DNA of 64,000 nucleotides, from NCBI RefSeq assembly GCF_041200025.1, contig NZ_CP165628.1, positions 1,860,001-1,924,000 on the forward strand, in the 5' to 3' direction. The position numbers were made by a program, and so were the translations under genes. Source of the DNA: Rouxiella sp. WC2420 (GTDB lineage: Bacteria; Pseudomonadota; Gammaproteobacteria; Enterobacterales; Enterobacteriaceae). Shown here one piece after another: positions 18,502 through 28,345 of the stretch (positions within the stretch are counted from its first letter, which is position 1; the number at the start of each line of letters is the position of its first letter). Below the pieces are notes generated by a model. The model had not been told where the DNA came from. It made no database searches and saw nothing but the letters and a program-made list of their open reading frames with translations.

Positions 18502-19665
18502 ATGTTGAATTCATTACAACGGCAAATATTAGGGGCGATAAATTCCGCCGCAGGCCTGAGCCGTACTGAATTGGCGCAGTTTTGTCGCATGAGCAAGGCC
18601 GCTATCAGCAGTCCAGTAAGAGAAATGCTAGAGGCGGGCTATTTATTTGAAGCAGATTCGATAAATGGGCCGGGACAGGGAAGGCCGTCGGTAAAACTGA
18701 TGATCCGTCCCCAGGGCGCTTATTTTATCGGGGTCTCGTTATTGCAAGAACCCGCGCAGATGGCGCTAATTAATTTAAAAGGTGAAATAATTGCGCGAGC
18801 CTGTTTCGCGCTTAATCGTGATCCCACTCTTTTAGCCGAAAATATTGCCCACGCGCTGCCTGAATTGCTCGACGGGCAGGCCGAGGCCGCCGAAAGACTA
18901 ATGGGTATGGGCGTCACTCTTTCGGGGTTTATTGATGAAACTCAGTCTATCTGTGTGCAATCGGCGCTGCTCGGCTGGCGCAACGTGGCGCTGGCAACAC
19001 TGATTACTCAGGCGACCGGCCTTGAGGTATTCATCGAAAACGACGCCAAGGCTTTGGCGGTGAGCGAGAAACGATTTGGACAGGCGCGGGATCTCGAAAC
19101 TTTTACGCTGGTCAGCCACGGTGCAGGCATTGGCAGCGCGCATTTTATTGCCGGTAAGCTGCATCGCGGCCTGCACGGCGGCGCGGGGGAAATTGCCCAT
19201 TGCACCATGGAGTTGAACGGGACGCCTTGCCGCTGCGGCAAACGCGGCTGCCTCGATACCATTGCTTCCGTTAATGCGATTATGGAAATGGCGCGCGAGG
19301 AAAATCTCACCGTCGCTAGCCTGCCAGAGCTGGAACGACTGGCGGCCAACGGACAGGCGGCGGCAATTCGAATTCTGCATCGCGCGGGTTCTGCGCTGGG
19401 CCTTGGCATCGCTCACCTGATCCAGATAATCGATCCGAGCCTGATTTTGATCGCCTGGCAGGAAGAAACCATCGACGGACTGCTAGGCACCGTGGTGCAG
19501 CAATCCATAGAAACCAACGTCTTACCGGGTTTTGCCGGACTTACGCCGGTCAGGACCTTTGCTATCAATCAGGACACCTGGGTTCGGGCCGCAGCCAGTA
19601 TTGCCGCCCATCGCTTTCTTGATGGCCCTGAATCAATCAATGACGGTGCAAAATCAGCGAGGTAA
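18502..19665 (+). CDS. ROK-family transcriptional regulator (NagC/Mlc type)
   Basis: A 387-residue regulator with an N-terminal winged helix (LSRTELAQFCRMSKAAISSP, then a GPGQGRPSVKL linker) and a sugar-kinase-like effector domain. The zinc site HCTMELNGTPCRCGKRGCLD is intact. The family binds a phosphosugar or free sugar and releases DNA. It is the first gene of the plus-strand operon, its stop lying two bases before the M81 peptidase start, and is divergent from the importer. It probably represses both arms. Confidence 0.9.
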   Translation: MLNSLQRQILGAINSAAGLSRTELAQFCRMSKAAISSPVREMLEAGYLFEADSINGPGQGRPSVKLMIRPQGAYFIGVSLLQEPAQMALINLKGEIIARACFALNRDPTLLAENIAHALPELLDGQAEAAERLMGMGVTLSGFIDETQSICVQSALLGWRNVALATLITQATGLEVFIENDAKALAVSEKRFGQARDLETFTLVSHGAGIGSAHFIAGKLHRGLHGGAGEIAHCTMELNGTPCRCGKRGCLDTIASVNAIMEMAREENLTVASLPELERLAANGQAAAIRILHRAGSALGLGIAHLIQIIDPSLILIAWQEETIDGLLGTVVQQSIETNVLPGFAGLTPVRTFAINQDTWVRAAASIAAHRFLDGPESINDGAKSAR

Positions 19666-19667
19666 AA

Positions 19668-21104
19668 ATGCGTATCGCAGTCAGCGGCATTCATATTGAA
19701 TGCAGTACTTATAATCCTGTTCTTAATGAAGAAAAAGATTTTCGCATCGTGCGTAATGCCGAACTGCTGGCCGCGCCGTATTTTGCCTTTTTGCAGGACT
19801 ATCCGGCAACGTTTTTGCCGACGGTTCACGCTCGCGCCATTGCCGGTGGGCCAGTTTCTCGCGCCACCTACGATCAATTCAAGGCGGAAATGATTGCCGG
19901 ACTGCAAGCGCATAAACCTTATGACGGGGTTTATCTGGCAATGCACGGAGCGATGTATGTCGAAGGTATGGAAGATGCCGAGGGGGACTGGATTGCCGCC
20001 GCGCGTGAAGTCGTTGGGCCGGAATGCCCGATCAGCGTTTCTTACGATTTACACGGCAACGTTTCGCAAAAAATCATTGATGCCATCGATATGTTCTCGA
20101 CCTATCGCACCGCGCCGCATATTGACGTTGAAGAAACTATGCGTCGCTCGGTTTCCATGCTGGTGAAAAGTTTGCAAACCGGCGTAAAACCGACCTTGCT
20201 TTGGGTGCCGATCCCAGTCGTTTTACCCGGTGAACGCACAAGTACTGAGGATGAACCGGCCAGGAGTCTATACGCGCGATTACCGGCGATTGATGAAATT
20301 AAAGGTATTTGGGACAGCTCGCTGATGGTTGGATACGTTTGGGCCGACGAACCTCGAGCTACCGCGGCAGCGATTTTCACCGGTACCGATCGCGCCATTC
20401 TTGAGCAGCAGGCCTTGAACCTGGCACAGGCCTATTGGGATGCGCGAGAAGATTTTGTTTTTGGCTGTAAAACCGATACGCCTCAGGCCTGTGTGCAAGA
20501 GGCGATTGCCAGCAAAACGCACCCGGTGGTGCTCGCCGACTCGGGCGATAATCCAACGGGCGGTGGCGTAGGCGATCGTGCTGATCTATTGGCCGAACTT
20601 ATTACTCAGGGAGCCAAAGGCGTGATCGTCGCGGGGATCACCGATTTACCTGCTACGCAAGCTGCCTTTGCGGCTGGCATCAACACTCAGCTTACACTGA
20701 CTCTTGGCGGGTCTCTGGACTCTTCAAGCCCACAGGTTACTGCTGAATTCACCGTGCTGCGCCTGCTAGATTCGCCAAATGCGGCGGACCGTCAGGCAGT
20801 ATTACATCACCACGGTATAGATGTGGTGGTTTCTGCTCGTCGCAGGCCTTACCACAATATTGCCGATTTTACGCTGTTGGGGCTTGATCCTTTAAAGGCC
20901 AAAATCGTGGTGGTGAAATCCGGTTATCTGTCTCCGGAACTGGCACCGATTGCGCGTCCGAATCTGATGGCGCTATCCAACGGCGTGGTGGATCAGTTTG
21001 TCGAACGTTTGCCGCGCCTGAGAAAGACGGTCGCCACTTTCCCGTTTGACCAAGACTTTGATTTTGAACCACAGGTGCGCCTCTCGGCTCGTTCGGCCTC
21101 TTAA
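19668..21104 (+). CDS. M81-family metallopeptidase (MlrC-like)
   Basis: A 478-residue protein with the two-part MlrC architecture: an N-terminal DUF1485-type half with GIHIECSTYNP, YLAMHGAMYVEGMEDAEGDW and VSYDLHGNVSQ, whose histidines and acids form the zinc site, and a C-terminal half from ADSGDNPTGGGVGDR. MlrC completes microcystin breakdown by cutting linear peptides, but most relatives have no known substrate. It has no signal peptide, so it acts in the cytosol on what the importer brings in. It sits between the ROK regulator and the transporter ATPase. Confidence 0.9.
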   Translation: MRIAVSGIHIECSTYNPVLNEEKDFRIVRNAELLAAPYFAFLQDYPATFLPTVHARAIAGGPVSRATYDQFKAEMIAGLQAHKPYDGVYLAMHGAMYVEGMEDAEGDWIAAAREVVGPECPISVSYDLHGNVSQKIIDAIDMFSTYRTAPHIDVEETMRRSVSMLVKSLQTGVKPTLLWVPIPVVLPGERTSTEDEPARSLYARLPAIDEIKGIWDSSLMVGYVWADEPRATAAAIFTGTDRAILEQQALNLAQAYWDAREDFVFGCKTDTPQACVQEAIASKTHPVVLADSGDNPTGGGVGDRADLLAELITQGAKGVIVAGITDLPATQAAFAAGINTQLTLTLGGSLDSSSPQVTAEFTVLRLLDSPNAADRQAVLHHHGIDVVVSARRRPYHNIADFTLLGLDPLKAKIVVVKSGYLSPELAPIARPNLMALSNGVVDQFVERLPRLRKTVATFPFDQDFDFEPQVRLSARSAS

Positions 21105-21122
21105 TGGAAAAGGATACAAATC

Positions 21123-22934
21123 ATGCTCGCTGCTCAGCCGGTTTTAAAGGTAGAGAATCTGACCACCTCGTTTCTCGGCGATGACGACTGGCTGCCGGTG
21201 GTGCGCAATCTGAACTTTGAGGTGTTTGCCGGTGAAACGCTGGCAATCGTTGGCGAGTCTGGTTCGGGCAAAAGCGTGACCTCGCTGTCAGTAATGCGTT
21301 TGTTGAAAGCGCGCAGCAGCAAAATTGAAGGCGCTGTCACGTTAAATCAGCGATCGCTGCTGGGGCTTTCTGAAAAGCAGATGCGCGAAGTGCGCGGCAA
21401 TGAGATAGCGATGATCTTTCAGGAGCCGATGACGTCGCTGAATCCAACGTTTACTATCGGTCGCCAGATCGCCGAAACGCTGAAGGCTCATCGTGGCATG
21501 GGCGGTAAAGCTGCGCGGGAAGAGACTATTCGGCTGCTGGAAAAGGTGCGTATTCCCAACGCCCGTGCGCGATTCGATGAATATCCTCATCAGTTTTCTG
21601 GCGGTATGCGCCAAAGGGTGATGATAGCCATGGCGCTGGCGCTGAAACCCAAACTGTTAATTGCCGACGAGCCGACCACCGCGCTCGACGTCACTATTCA
21701 GGGGCAAATCCTGGATTTAATCAAGACATTGCAAGAAGAAGAGGGCATGGCGGTGCTGTTTATCACCCACGACATGGGCGTGGTAGCGGAAATCGCCGAC
21801 CGGACTCTGGTGATGTACCGCGGTGAGGTGGTGGAAAGCGGCGAAACTGCCGAGCTGTTTTTGCGTCCGCAGCATCCTTACACCCGCGCTCTGCTGGCTG
21901 CAGTGCCGCGCCTGGGGTCGATGCGCGGGCGTTCGCATCCGCTGCGTTTTCCTGCGATTGATATGCAAACCGGGCTGGCCAGCGATCCGCTTGAAAGTCT
22001 GGTCAAGGTGCGAAGCAATGAAACGCCGCTGCTGTCGGTGAAAAATCTCTCGGCGCGTTTCCCGGTGCTGGGCGGGATCTTTGGGCGTCCGGTTGGGGCG
22101 GTGCATGCGGTGGAAAATATCAGTTTCGATCTGTTTGCGGGCGAGACGCTGTCGCTGGTGGGGGAGTCCGGCTGTGGAAAATCAACCACCGGTCGCGCGG
22201 TCACTCGTTTGCTGAAGCCGCACGAAGGGCAGATAGATTTCGACGGTTTTGACGTAATGAATCTGAATTCAGGACAACTGCGCACGATGCGGCAGCGGAT
22301 CCAGATGATTTTTCAAGATCCCTTTGCCAGCCTGAATCCACGAATGAAAATTGGCGATGCTTTGATTGAACCAATCTTGCAGCATCGACTGGCCAATAAG
22401 GCCGATGCGCTGGAAAAAGCGGCGGCATTAATGAATAAGGTCGGACTGTCGCCCGATATGATGCGCCGTTATCCGCATGAGTTTTCCGGTGGTCAGCGGC
22501 AGCGAATTTGTATTGCTCGCGCTTTGACGCTGGATCCGAAAGTGATTGTAGCCGACGAATCTGTTTCGGCGCTTGATGTTTCCGTGAAAGCACAGGTGGT
22601 AAATTTGCTGCTCGATTTACAGGAAAGTATGAATCTTTCATACCTGTTTATCTCTCATGACATGGCGGTTGTGGAGCGTGTGAGCCATCGGGTGGCGGTA
22701 ATGTATTTAGGCGAAATTGTAGAAATTGGCCCGCGCGCGGCGATTTTCGATAATCCCTGCCACGAGTATACCCGTAAACTTATTGCCTCGGTGCCAGTGC
22801 CCGATCCGGCCAGGCGCGGTATCAAAAGGCATCTGCAGGTTGAAGAGTTAAAAAGTCCGGTTCGCCCGCTGGGTTATCAGCCGCCAATCCGTGATTATCG
22901 GCAAATAAGTGAAGGCCATTGGGTATTAAGCTAA
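21123..22934 (+). CDS. Double ABC ATPase for peptide-type importer (DppD-DppF fusion)
   Basis: A 603-residue protein with two complete nucleotide-binding domains. The first has [27 protein letters not shown] and [12 protein letters not shown]. The second, from about residue 300, has [28 protein letters not shown] and [12 protein letters not shown], where serine stands for the more usual proline. OppD/DppD C-terminal zones follow each. One fused chain replaces the usual DppD plus DppF pair. Encoded in the opposite operon from its permeases, it must assemble with them at the inner membrane. Confidence 0.93.
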   Translation: MLAAQPVLKVENLTTSFLGDDDWLPVVRNLNFEVFAGETLAIVGESGSGKSVTSLSVMRLLKARSSKIEGAVTLNQRSLLGLSEKQMREVRGNEIAMIFQEPMTSLNPTFTIGRQIAETLKAHRGMGGKAAREETIRLLEKVRIPNARARFDEYPHQFSGGMRQRVMIAMALALKPKLLIADEPTTALDVTIQGQILDLIKTLQEEEGMAVLFITHDMGVVAEIADRTLVMYRGEVVESGETAELFLRPQHPYTRALLAAVPRLGSMRGRSHPLRFPAIDMQTGLASDPLESLVKVRSNETPLLSVKNLSARFPVLGGIFGRPVGAVHAVENISFDLFAGETLSLVGESGCGKSTTGRAVTRLLKPHEGQIDFDGFDVMNLNSGQLRTMRQRIQMIFQDPFASLNPRMKIGDALIEPILQHRLANKADALEKAAALMNKVGLSPDMMRRYPHEFSGGQRQRICIARALTLDPKVIVADESVSALDVSVKAQVVNLLLDLQESMNLSYLFISHDMAVVERVSHRVAVMYLGEIVEIGPRAAIFDNPCHEYTRKLIASVPVPDPARRGIKRHLQVEELKSPVRPLGYQPPIRDYRQISEGHWVLS

Positions 22935-23146
22935 TTAATACTCCAATTGCTAAAAAAGTTGCTACGGAAAGATAAAGATTTTACTCCAGATAGGTATAAA
23001 ATATTGCCAATTCTTATTTGACTCTCTAGACGCGAGGTTAAGTTTCGCGTTCTTTAGTGCCAATAAATTGATGTATTTTGATTTTCAGAACAACTGTTGC
23101 TCGTAATATCACAGTCAGTTAAATATTGCTTTTTGCTGGAGTAGTC
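22935..23146. promoter_or_regulatory. hemB upstream region
   Basis: 212 AT-rich bases between the ABC ATPase stop and hemB. The hemB promoter should lie here. I see no clear terminator for the preceding operon. Confidence 0.35.
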
Positions 23147-24130
23147 ATGTCAAATCAGTATCCAAACTTACGTCCTCGTCGTCTAAGACAGTCTGATTCT
23201 TTGCGCGCTCTGTTTCAGGAAACCGAGTTCAGTGTTAACGATCTCGTATTGCCGATCTTTGTAGAAGAAGAGACTTCCGAATACGCGGTAATCGAAACCA
23301 TGCCCGGCGTACTGCGTATTCCTGAGTCAAAACTGGCTTATGAAATTGAACGCTATGCAAAGGCGGGTATCCGCTCGGTCATGACTTTCGGTATTTCGCA
23401 TCATATGGATGCCACCGGAAGTGATACCTGGAACGAAAATGGTCTGGTGGCGCGAATGGCGCGAATCTGTAAAGACACGGTGCCGGAAATGATTGTGATG
23501 TCTGACACCTGTTTCTGCGAATACACTTCGCACGGCCACTGCGGCGTGTTGCATGACCACGGCGTAGACAATGACGCGACTCTGAAAAATCTGGGCCGTC
23601 AGGCGGTCGTTGCTGCCGCAGCCGGTGCCGATTTCATCGCGCCTTCTGCCGCAATGGATGGTCAGGTGCAGGCCATTCGCAGCGCGCTCGACGAAGCCGG
23701 TTTTATCGATACCTCAATCATGGCGTACTCGACCAAATTTGCCTCTTCATTGTACGGACCATTCCGTGAAGCGGGCGGCAGCGTATTACAGGGCAACCGT
23801 AAAAACTATCAAATGAACCCGATGAACCGCCGTGAAGCGATTCGCGAGTCTTTGATGGATGAGCACGAAGGTGCCGATGCGCTGATGGTGAAACCGGCCG
23901 GTGCTTATCTGGACGTGATCAGCGATATTCGCGCAGCTTCTACACTGCCACTGGCGGCTTATCAGGTTAGCGGTGAATACGCGATGATCAAATTTGCCGC
24001 GCAGGCCGGTGCGATTGACGAGCACCGAGTCGTGCGTGAAACGCTGGGCGCGATTAAACGTGCCGGTGCTGATATCATTCTGTCTTACTTCGCGATGGAC
24101 ATCGCAGAAAATGGCGTCGATTACAATTAA
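23147..24130 (+). CDS. hemB: Delta-aminolevulinic acid dehydratase (porphobilinogen synthase)
   Basis: The 327-residue enzyme joins two 5-aminolevulinates into porphobilinogen, the second step of haem synthesis. It shows the zinc-binding cysteine cluster [16 protein letters not shown], the Schiff-base lysine in [12 protein letters not shown] and [16 protein letters not shown] [13 protein letters not shown]. The frame begins at 23126, but ATG 23147 has GGAG upstream and gives the family start [14 protein letters not shown]. It is a single gene ended by a strong terminator. Confidence 0.97.
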   Translation: MSNQYPNLRPRRLRQSDSLRALFQETEFSVNDLVLPIFVEEETSEYAVIETMPGVLRIPESKLAYEIERYAKAGIRSVMTFGISHHMDATGSDTWNENGLVARMARICKDTVPEMIVMSDTCFCEYTSHGHCGVLHDHGVDNDATLKNLGRQAVVAAAAGADFIAPSAAMDGQVQAIRSALDEAGFIDTSIMAYSTKFASSLYGPFREAGGSVLQGNRKNYQMNPMNRREAIRESLMDEHEGADALMVKPAGAYLDVISDIRAASTLPLAAYQVSGEYAMIKFAAQAGAIDEHRVVRETLGAIKRAGADIILSYFAMDIAENGVDYN

Positions 24131-24142
24131 TCGAACTTTCGT

Positions 24143-24724
24143 TTACTGCTGATAAGAGCCTGACTTCGTGTCAGGCTTTTTTATGCCCGATTCTGCAGAA
24201 CCAATCTGGGCAACAAACTCTCTGGCCTGCTGGTGTGAGCGAATTCTGACAAACTTTACTCGCTGGCCAGTGGGTGATGCCATCAGCTGCTGATAATTCT
24301 TTCTGTTTTTGTAGAAAGTTTTCAGCGTCCACAGAATGATCGATTCGCGGCTAAAAAAGCTCCGACGGAAGGTTTCACGATTACCGGTTCCTACCCAGAG
24401 TTCCTGCCCGCTGGAAGCGCGCATTATTGCACGCTTGACTGCCTGATAAAGTGTACGACCAAAACTGTAATCCACCCAGACGATGAGATCGATGTCGCGC
24501 CATTTGATCGGCTGCGAGCGTCGATAGTTACCGTCAAGTACCCACGCGGGCTGGGCAATGGCCTGCTCCAGTTTCTCAAACAGCTGTTCATCGGTGCTGC
24601 CTTGCCAGTTGGTTTGCCAGAAAAGAGCATCCATTTCGATATAGGGAATTGCCAATTTTTGCGCCAGTTGGCGTGCAAAAGTAGATTTTCCGCTGCCACT
24701 GGTGCCGATTATGTTAATTTTCAC
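24143..24724 (-). CDS. Small P-loop kinase-like protein (topology-modulation/FlaR type)
   Basis: A 193-residue nucleotide-binding protein starting MKINIIGTSGSGKSTFARQL, a Walker A motif, with the adenylate-kinase-like IPYIEMDALFW and WVLDGNYRRS segments. Proteins like this are annotated as AAA ATPases or DNA topology modulation proteins, but their function is not settled. It converges with hemB and its last codons overlap the hemB terminator hairpin. It stands alone. Confidence 0.85.
   Translation of the reverse strand: MKINIIGTSGSGKSTFARQLAQKLAIPYIEMDALFWQTNWQGSTDEQLFEKLEQAIAQPAWVLDGNYRRSQPIKWRDIDLIVWVDYSFGRTLYQAVKRAIMRASSGQELWVGTGNRETFRRSFFSRESIILWTLKTFYKNRKNYQQLMASPTGQRVKFVRIRSHQQAREFVAQIGSAESGIKKPDTKSGSYQQ
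24157..24183 (+). terminator. hemB terminator
   Basis: Stem AGCCTGAC/GTCAGGCT with loop TTCGT followed by six T. It lies 26 bases after the hemB stop, inside the 3' end of the convergent kinase-like gene. Confidence 0.9.
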
Positions 24725-24840
24725 GAGGTACTCCGCAAATAATGGCTTTCTAAAGAGGAATGATTGAAATTTTATAGTTTCAAAGCCGTGAATGAGACTA
24801 TTGTACGTGACTGATTATATTAAATAATAAGGACGAGCTC

Positions 24841-25488
24841 ATGCCCAATGGATTAACTGGCGCGATAAGTACAGCGACTCACCCGCCACAGCTACAAAGT
24901 TTGCCGGAAACCACACCGGCCCTTATCACGACCACCATTACTCGGGCCGAGAATTCTCCTGAACAACCTACCAGCTTAAGGCAAATAAAACGGCATTGTC
25001 CCCATGCCATGGTGAGTTTGCCTAGACCAATACAGCAGAAAAATCAGCCGCTGGATCTGTCGTTTAAACCATTAACCGCCAGTGCGTTATGCTCTAACGT
25101 TCCAGAATCAGTGCCTTCGACATCGGGTTCAGGGCGACCGCAGACTGCCCCTTACGTTATTGAAATTTTAAGTTTTCCAAACGAGCATCCTAAAATTATC
25201 GAGTTTCTTAATATCCCCGAGCATGAACGAAGGGCGATATATAACAAGATGGTAATGGAGGCCATGCTATTGAGAATTCCTCGCGACGACACTGGGGAGA
25301 ATATTTCACTGGAAATGCGCACGCTAGGGCAGGCGCATTTGATGGGTATTCCAGTACTCAATGCATTAGTTATCAAGGATATTACAGAAAAAACGCTGCT
25401 CAAACTGGAGAGCTTACAATCTGCGGCGCTTCATTTTTTATCAACATATGCCGCTCGGCAACGCGCTCATCATTCTTGGAGGCCTTAA
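24841..25488 (+). CDS. Orphan protein of unknown function with low-complexity N-terminus
   Basis: I do not recognise this 215-residue protein. Residues 1-105 are rich in Pro, Thr, Ser and Gln and probably disordered. The remainder looks folded and alpha-helical, with FPNEHPKIIEFLNIPEHERR and MRTLGQAHLMGIPVLNALVI. There is no signal peptide or membrane span. A good ribosome binding site (AAGGA, 8-9 bases ahead of the ATG) supports translation. It is a single gene between a kinase-like gene and the D-arabinitol operon. A disordered Ser/Thr-rich start is seen in secreted effectors, but nothing else here supports that. Confidence 0.6.
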   Translation: MPNGLTGAISTATHPPQLQSLPETTPALITTTITRAENSPEQPTSLRQIKRHCPHAMVSLPRPIQQKNQPLDLSFKPLTASALCSNVPESVPSTSGSGRPQTAPYVIEILSFPNEHPKIIEFLNIPEHERRAIYNKMVMEAMLLRIPRDDTGENISLEMRTLGQAHLMGIPVLNALVIKDITEKTLLKLESLQSAALHFLSTYAARQRAHHSWRP

Positions 25489-25495
25489 CTGAGTA

Positions 25496-26782
25496 TTACG
25501 AACGAGGAAGGGGATCGGCCCGCTGCGCAGTACTCTCAGGCAGTTTAACATGCCCCGGTTGGTCCACTTTTACCAACAGCGTTAACACGGCAGCCACCAG
25601 ATACAGCGCGGTATAAACCCAGACCACGCCAACAATATCGAAGAACGGCAGCACAATTGAGGCAATAGCGGGTGCGACAAAATTGCTTAAACCAGCAGAG
25701 AGATTATAAATCGAGATTGCTGCACCTTTATGTTTTGGCTCCAGCACCGGAAATACTGCGGTCATCGGCACAAACGCGGCTACGGTAATCCCAAGCATGA
25801 CGGCTGGCACCAGCGCCATCCAGAAATTATGGCCGTAATGCATCGGAATATAGTAGAACGCCAGGCTGGAAATCGCGCAACCGATACAGCCAAACCAGCG
25901 CACCTGACGCAGCCAGCCGATCTTTTCGCCAAGAATGCCCCACATAATATTGGTGAAGATGGTAACAAAGAAGAACACCGCCCAAATTTGTAGCCATTCC
26001 GACATGCTGAACCCGAGGCGGCCAACGAAAAGTATCGGCATGATCACCGCAAAGCCGAATAGCGAAATGGTGTTGATGATGCGGATCAGGCACGACATAA
26101 AAATGTGCTTGTTGGTAAATAGGATTGTGACGGCTCGTGACAGTTCGGTCATTTTTTCACGGGTAGAGAGATTGGCTTTTTCGCTGACGCTGCCGACTTT
26201 TCTGAGCAAAGTCAGTGCCATCACACCACCCACTCCCGCCCAGGCGATGGCAAACCACAGGGTGCCGGTCTCACCGAATAATGGGATCGTGAAGCTGGGT
26301 AAATAGCTGCCGATGCAGCCGATGCCGATCGAATACATTGCCCAGAACCAGCCCATTGCCGATGAAAGCTGCTGTTTTGGCACAGTTTGCACCACCAGCA
26401 TCACAAAGGAATAAATAAACAGCGGATAAGCCAGCCCGCGAATCCCGTAAAATAGCAGCATCAGCGGGTAATTTCTCATGCCCAATCCAAACAGCATAAA
26501 CAGCGTATGCATTACCACCCACAGAATAAAGCCGATGCGCATGGCTTTTTGTGGAGTGATGATTTCAGCGACTACGCCGGAGCTCCAGGCAGCTACCGCC
26601 GCCGCAAGGCCGTAAACGGTAAACACCAATGCTGATTCGGCAGGGGAGAAGCCCATATCGGTGATGTGTTTAGACAGAAAAGCCATTTCAAAGCCGTCGC
26701 CGCTCATAAATACCGCAATGGCAATGTATCCCCACAGCAGATTAAGCGGTAAGCCAAACCAGTGATCCTGTTTTTTTTGCAT
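25496..26782 (-). CDS. dalT: D-arabinitol/polyol permease of the MFS
   Basis: A 428-residue MFS carrier with 12 spans. The region GYIAIAVFMSGDGFEMAFLS and the loop LFYGIRGLAYPLFIYSFVML resemble the ribitol/arabinitol transporters RbtT and DalT. It is the last gene of the dalD-dalK-dalT order, 99 bases after the kinase gene. It would bring D-arabinitol into the cell with protons. The assignment depends partly on neighbours. Confidence 0.85.
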   Translation of the reverse strand: MQKKQDHWFGLPLNLLWGYIAIAVFMSGDGFEMAFLSKHITDMGFSPAESALVFTVYGLAAAVAAWSSGVVAEIITPQKAMRIGFILWVVMHTLFMLFGLGMRNYPLMLLFYGIRGLAYPLFIYSFVMLVVQTVPKQQLSSAMGWFWAMYSIGIGCIGSYLPSFTIPLFGETGTLWFAIAWAGVGGVMALTLLRKVGSVSEKANLSTREKMTELSRAVTILFTNKHIFMSCLIRIINTISLFGFAVIMPILFVGRLGFSMSEWLQIWAVFFFVTIFTNIMWGILGEKIGWLRQVRWFGCIGCAISSLAFYYIPMHYGHNFWMALVPAVMLGITVAAFVPMTAVFPVLEPKHKGAAISIYNLSAGLSNFVAPAIASIVLPFFDIVGVVWVYTALYLVAAVLTLLVKVDQPGHVKLPESTAQRADPLPRS

Positions 26783-26881
26783 AGCTTGCTCCTCTGAGGG
26801 AGCGCGGCTACCTCAGTTGCAGGTTGATAAAGTTGGGGTTGGGGTTTGGAAGCCCCAGGTTTTTATAATATTTTCATGAGG

Positions 26882-28342
26882 TTATTTTCGTAATTCTACC
26901 TGTTGCCGATAGAGACGCCGCCAGGTTGCCAGCCGTGATTGCAACATCTGATGGCGGGTAGCGTCAGGGGTAAAGGTTTGTTTGATTTCCGGCTTGCGGC
27001 AGACCTCACGACGGTCGCCGCCATCTGCCAGCCAGCCAAGGCGAGCGGCGCCTAAAGCACCACCTGCCTCACCGCCCTGATGGCTTGTAATCGTCAGATT
27101 TAGTGCATCGGCCATCAGTTGCGCCCATTCATTACTGCGCGCGCCGCCGCCGACCAGAGCACATTTATCAAGTACAGTGCCAGACTGTTGCAATACGGTA
27201 AGGCCATCAGCCATGCCAAAGGCTACGCCTTCAAGTACCGCGTAGCCGAGCGAGGCGCGCTGAGTACGGTGAGTCATGCCATGAAAAGCGCCGACGGCTT
27301 CGGGGTCATTGTGTGGCGTACGCTCACCCGAGAGATAAGGTAAAAACAGCGGTGCATGGCGTTTGTCGGCCTGTGAAAGTTGAGCAATTTCAGCTAATAA
27401 GGTAGTTTCATTGCTGCCCACTAACTGGCAATACCAACGCAGGGCGCTGGCGGCGGTCAGCATCACGCTCATCTGGTGCCAACGATCGGGCAGGGCGTGG
27501 CAGAAAGCGTGTAGCGCCGATGCTGGGTTCGGGCTAAATTTTTCGTTAACCGCGAACAGCACGCCGGATGTTCCCAGCGAGATAAACGCATCGCCTGGCT
27601 CAACGGCCCCGATACCTACCGCGCTGGCGGCGTTATCGCCTCCGCCACCGGCAATAATCACCTGATCGTTTAATCCCCATGACCGCGCAATATCGCGGTT
27701 GAGATAGCCCGAAGATTCGCTGCCTTCAATCAGCCGCGGCATTTGATCTCGCGTCAGTCCGCAGGCATCAAGCAGCGTGTCTGACCAATCGCGTTTTGCG
27801 ACATCTAGCCATAGCGTGCCCGCCGCGTCTGACATATCCGAGACTTTATCGCCGCTCATTTTCCAGCGCAGATAATCTTTAGGCAGCAGTACTGTGGCAA
27901 TCTCGCTAAAAATTTTAGGTTCGTGGCGCGCCACCCACAGCAGTTTTGGTGCAGTAAAACCCGGCATGGCAAGGTTTCCTGCTATCTGATGCAGCTGCGC
28001 AGCGGTATCGGTCAACTGTTGACATTCTTTGGCGCTGCGAGTGTCGTTCCACAAAATCGCCGGACGCAGCACCTCGCCTTCATGGCCCAGTAACACCGCG
28101 CCGTGCATCTGACCAGACAGGCCAATAGCGCGAATCTGCCCCCAATCCTGTGGCAATTCTTCGCGCAACTGTGCCACCACATTTTGTGTTGCTTGCCACC
28201 AGTCGGCGGGGTTTTGCTCTGACCAGTGCGCGTGCGGGCGCTGAACCTCCAGCGATTCTCCCGCGCTGGCCAGCACTTTGCCCTGTTTGTTGAGCACCAG
28301 CGCCTTGATCTCTGAGGTCCCTAAATCCAGTCCTAGATACAT
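26882..28342 (-). CDS. dalK: D-xylulokinase of the arabinitol operon
   Basis: A 486-residue FGGY kinase that phosphorylates D-xylulose to enter the pentose phosphate pathway. It begins MYLGLDLGTSEIKALVLN (phosphate 1 motif) and has IGLSGQMHGAVLL, ILWNDTRS and GGGARSNEWAQLMAD, matching XylB/DalK. AGGAG lies seven bases before its ATG, and only three bases separate it from dalD. No xylose isomerase gene is nearby, which supports dalK over xylB. Confidence 0.9.
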   Translation of the reverse strand: MYLGLDLGTSEIKALVLNKQGKVLASAGESLEVQRPHAHWSEQNPADWWQATQNVVAQLREELPQDWGQIRAIGLSGQMHGAVLLGHEGEVLRPAILWNDTRSAKECQQLTDTAAQLHQIAGNLAMPGFTAPKLLWVARHEPKIFSEIATVLLPKDYLRWKMSGDKVSDMSDAAGTLWLDVAKRDWSDTLLDACGLTRDQMPRLIEGSESSGYLNRDIARSWGLNDQVIIAGGGGDNAASAVGIGAVEPGDAFISLGTSGVLFAVNEKFSPNPASALHAFCHALPDRWHQMSVMLTAASALRWYCQLVGSNETTLLAEIAQLSQADKRHAPLFLPYLSGERTPHNDPEAVGAFHGMTHRTQRASLGYAVLEGVAFGMADGLTVLQQSGTVLDKCALVGGGARSNEWAQLMADALNLTITSHQGGEAGGALGAARLGWLADGGDRREVCRKPEIKQTFTPDATRHQMLQSRLATWRRLYRQQVELRK

Positions 28343-28345
28343 GCG

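Noticed and set aside
26882..28342. Xylose-operon xylulokinase xylB
   Set aside because: No xylose isomerase or transporter nearby; the gene sits in a dalD-dalK-dalT order with dalR.
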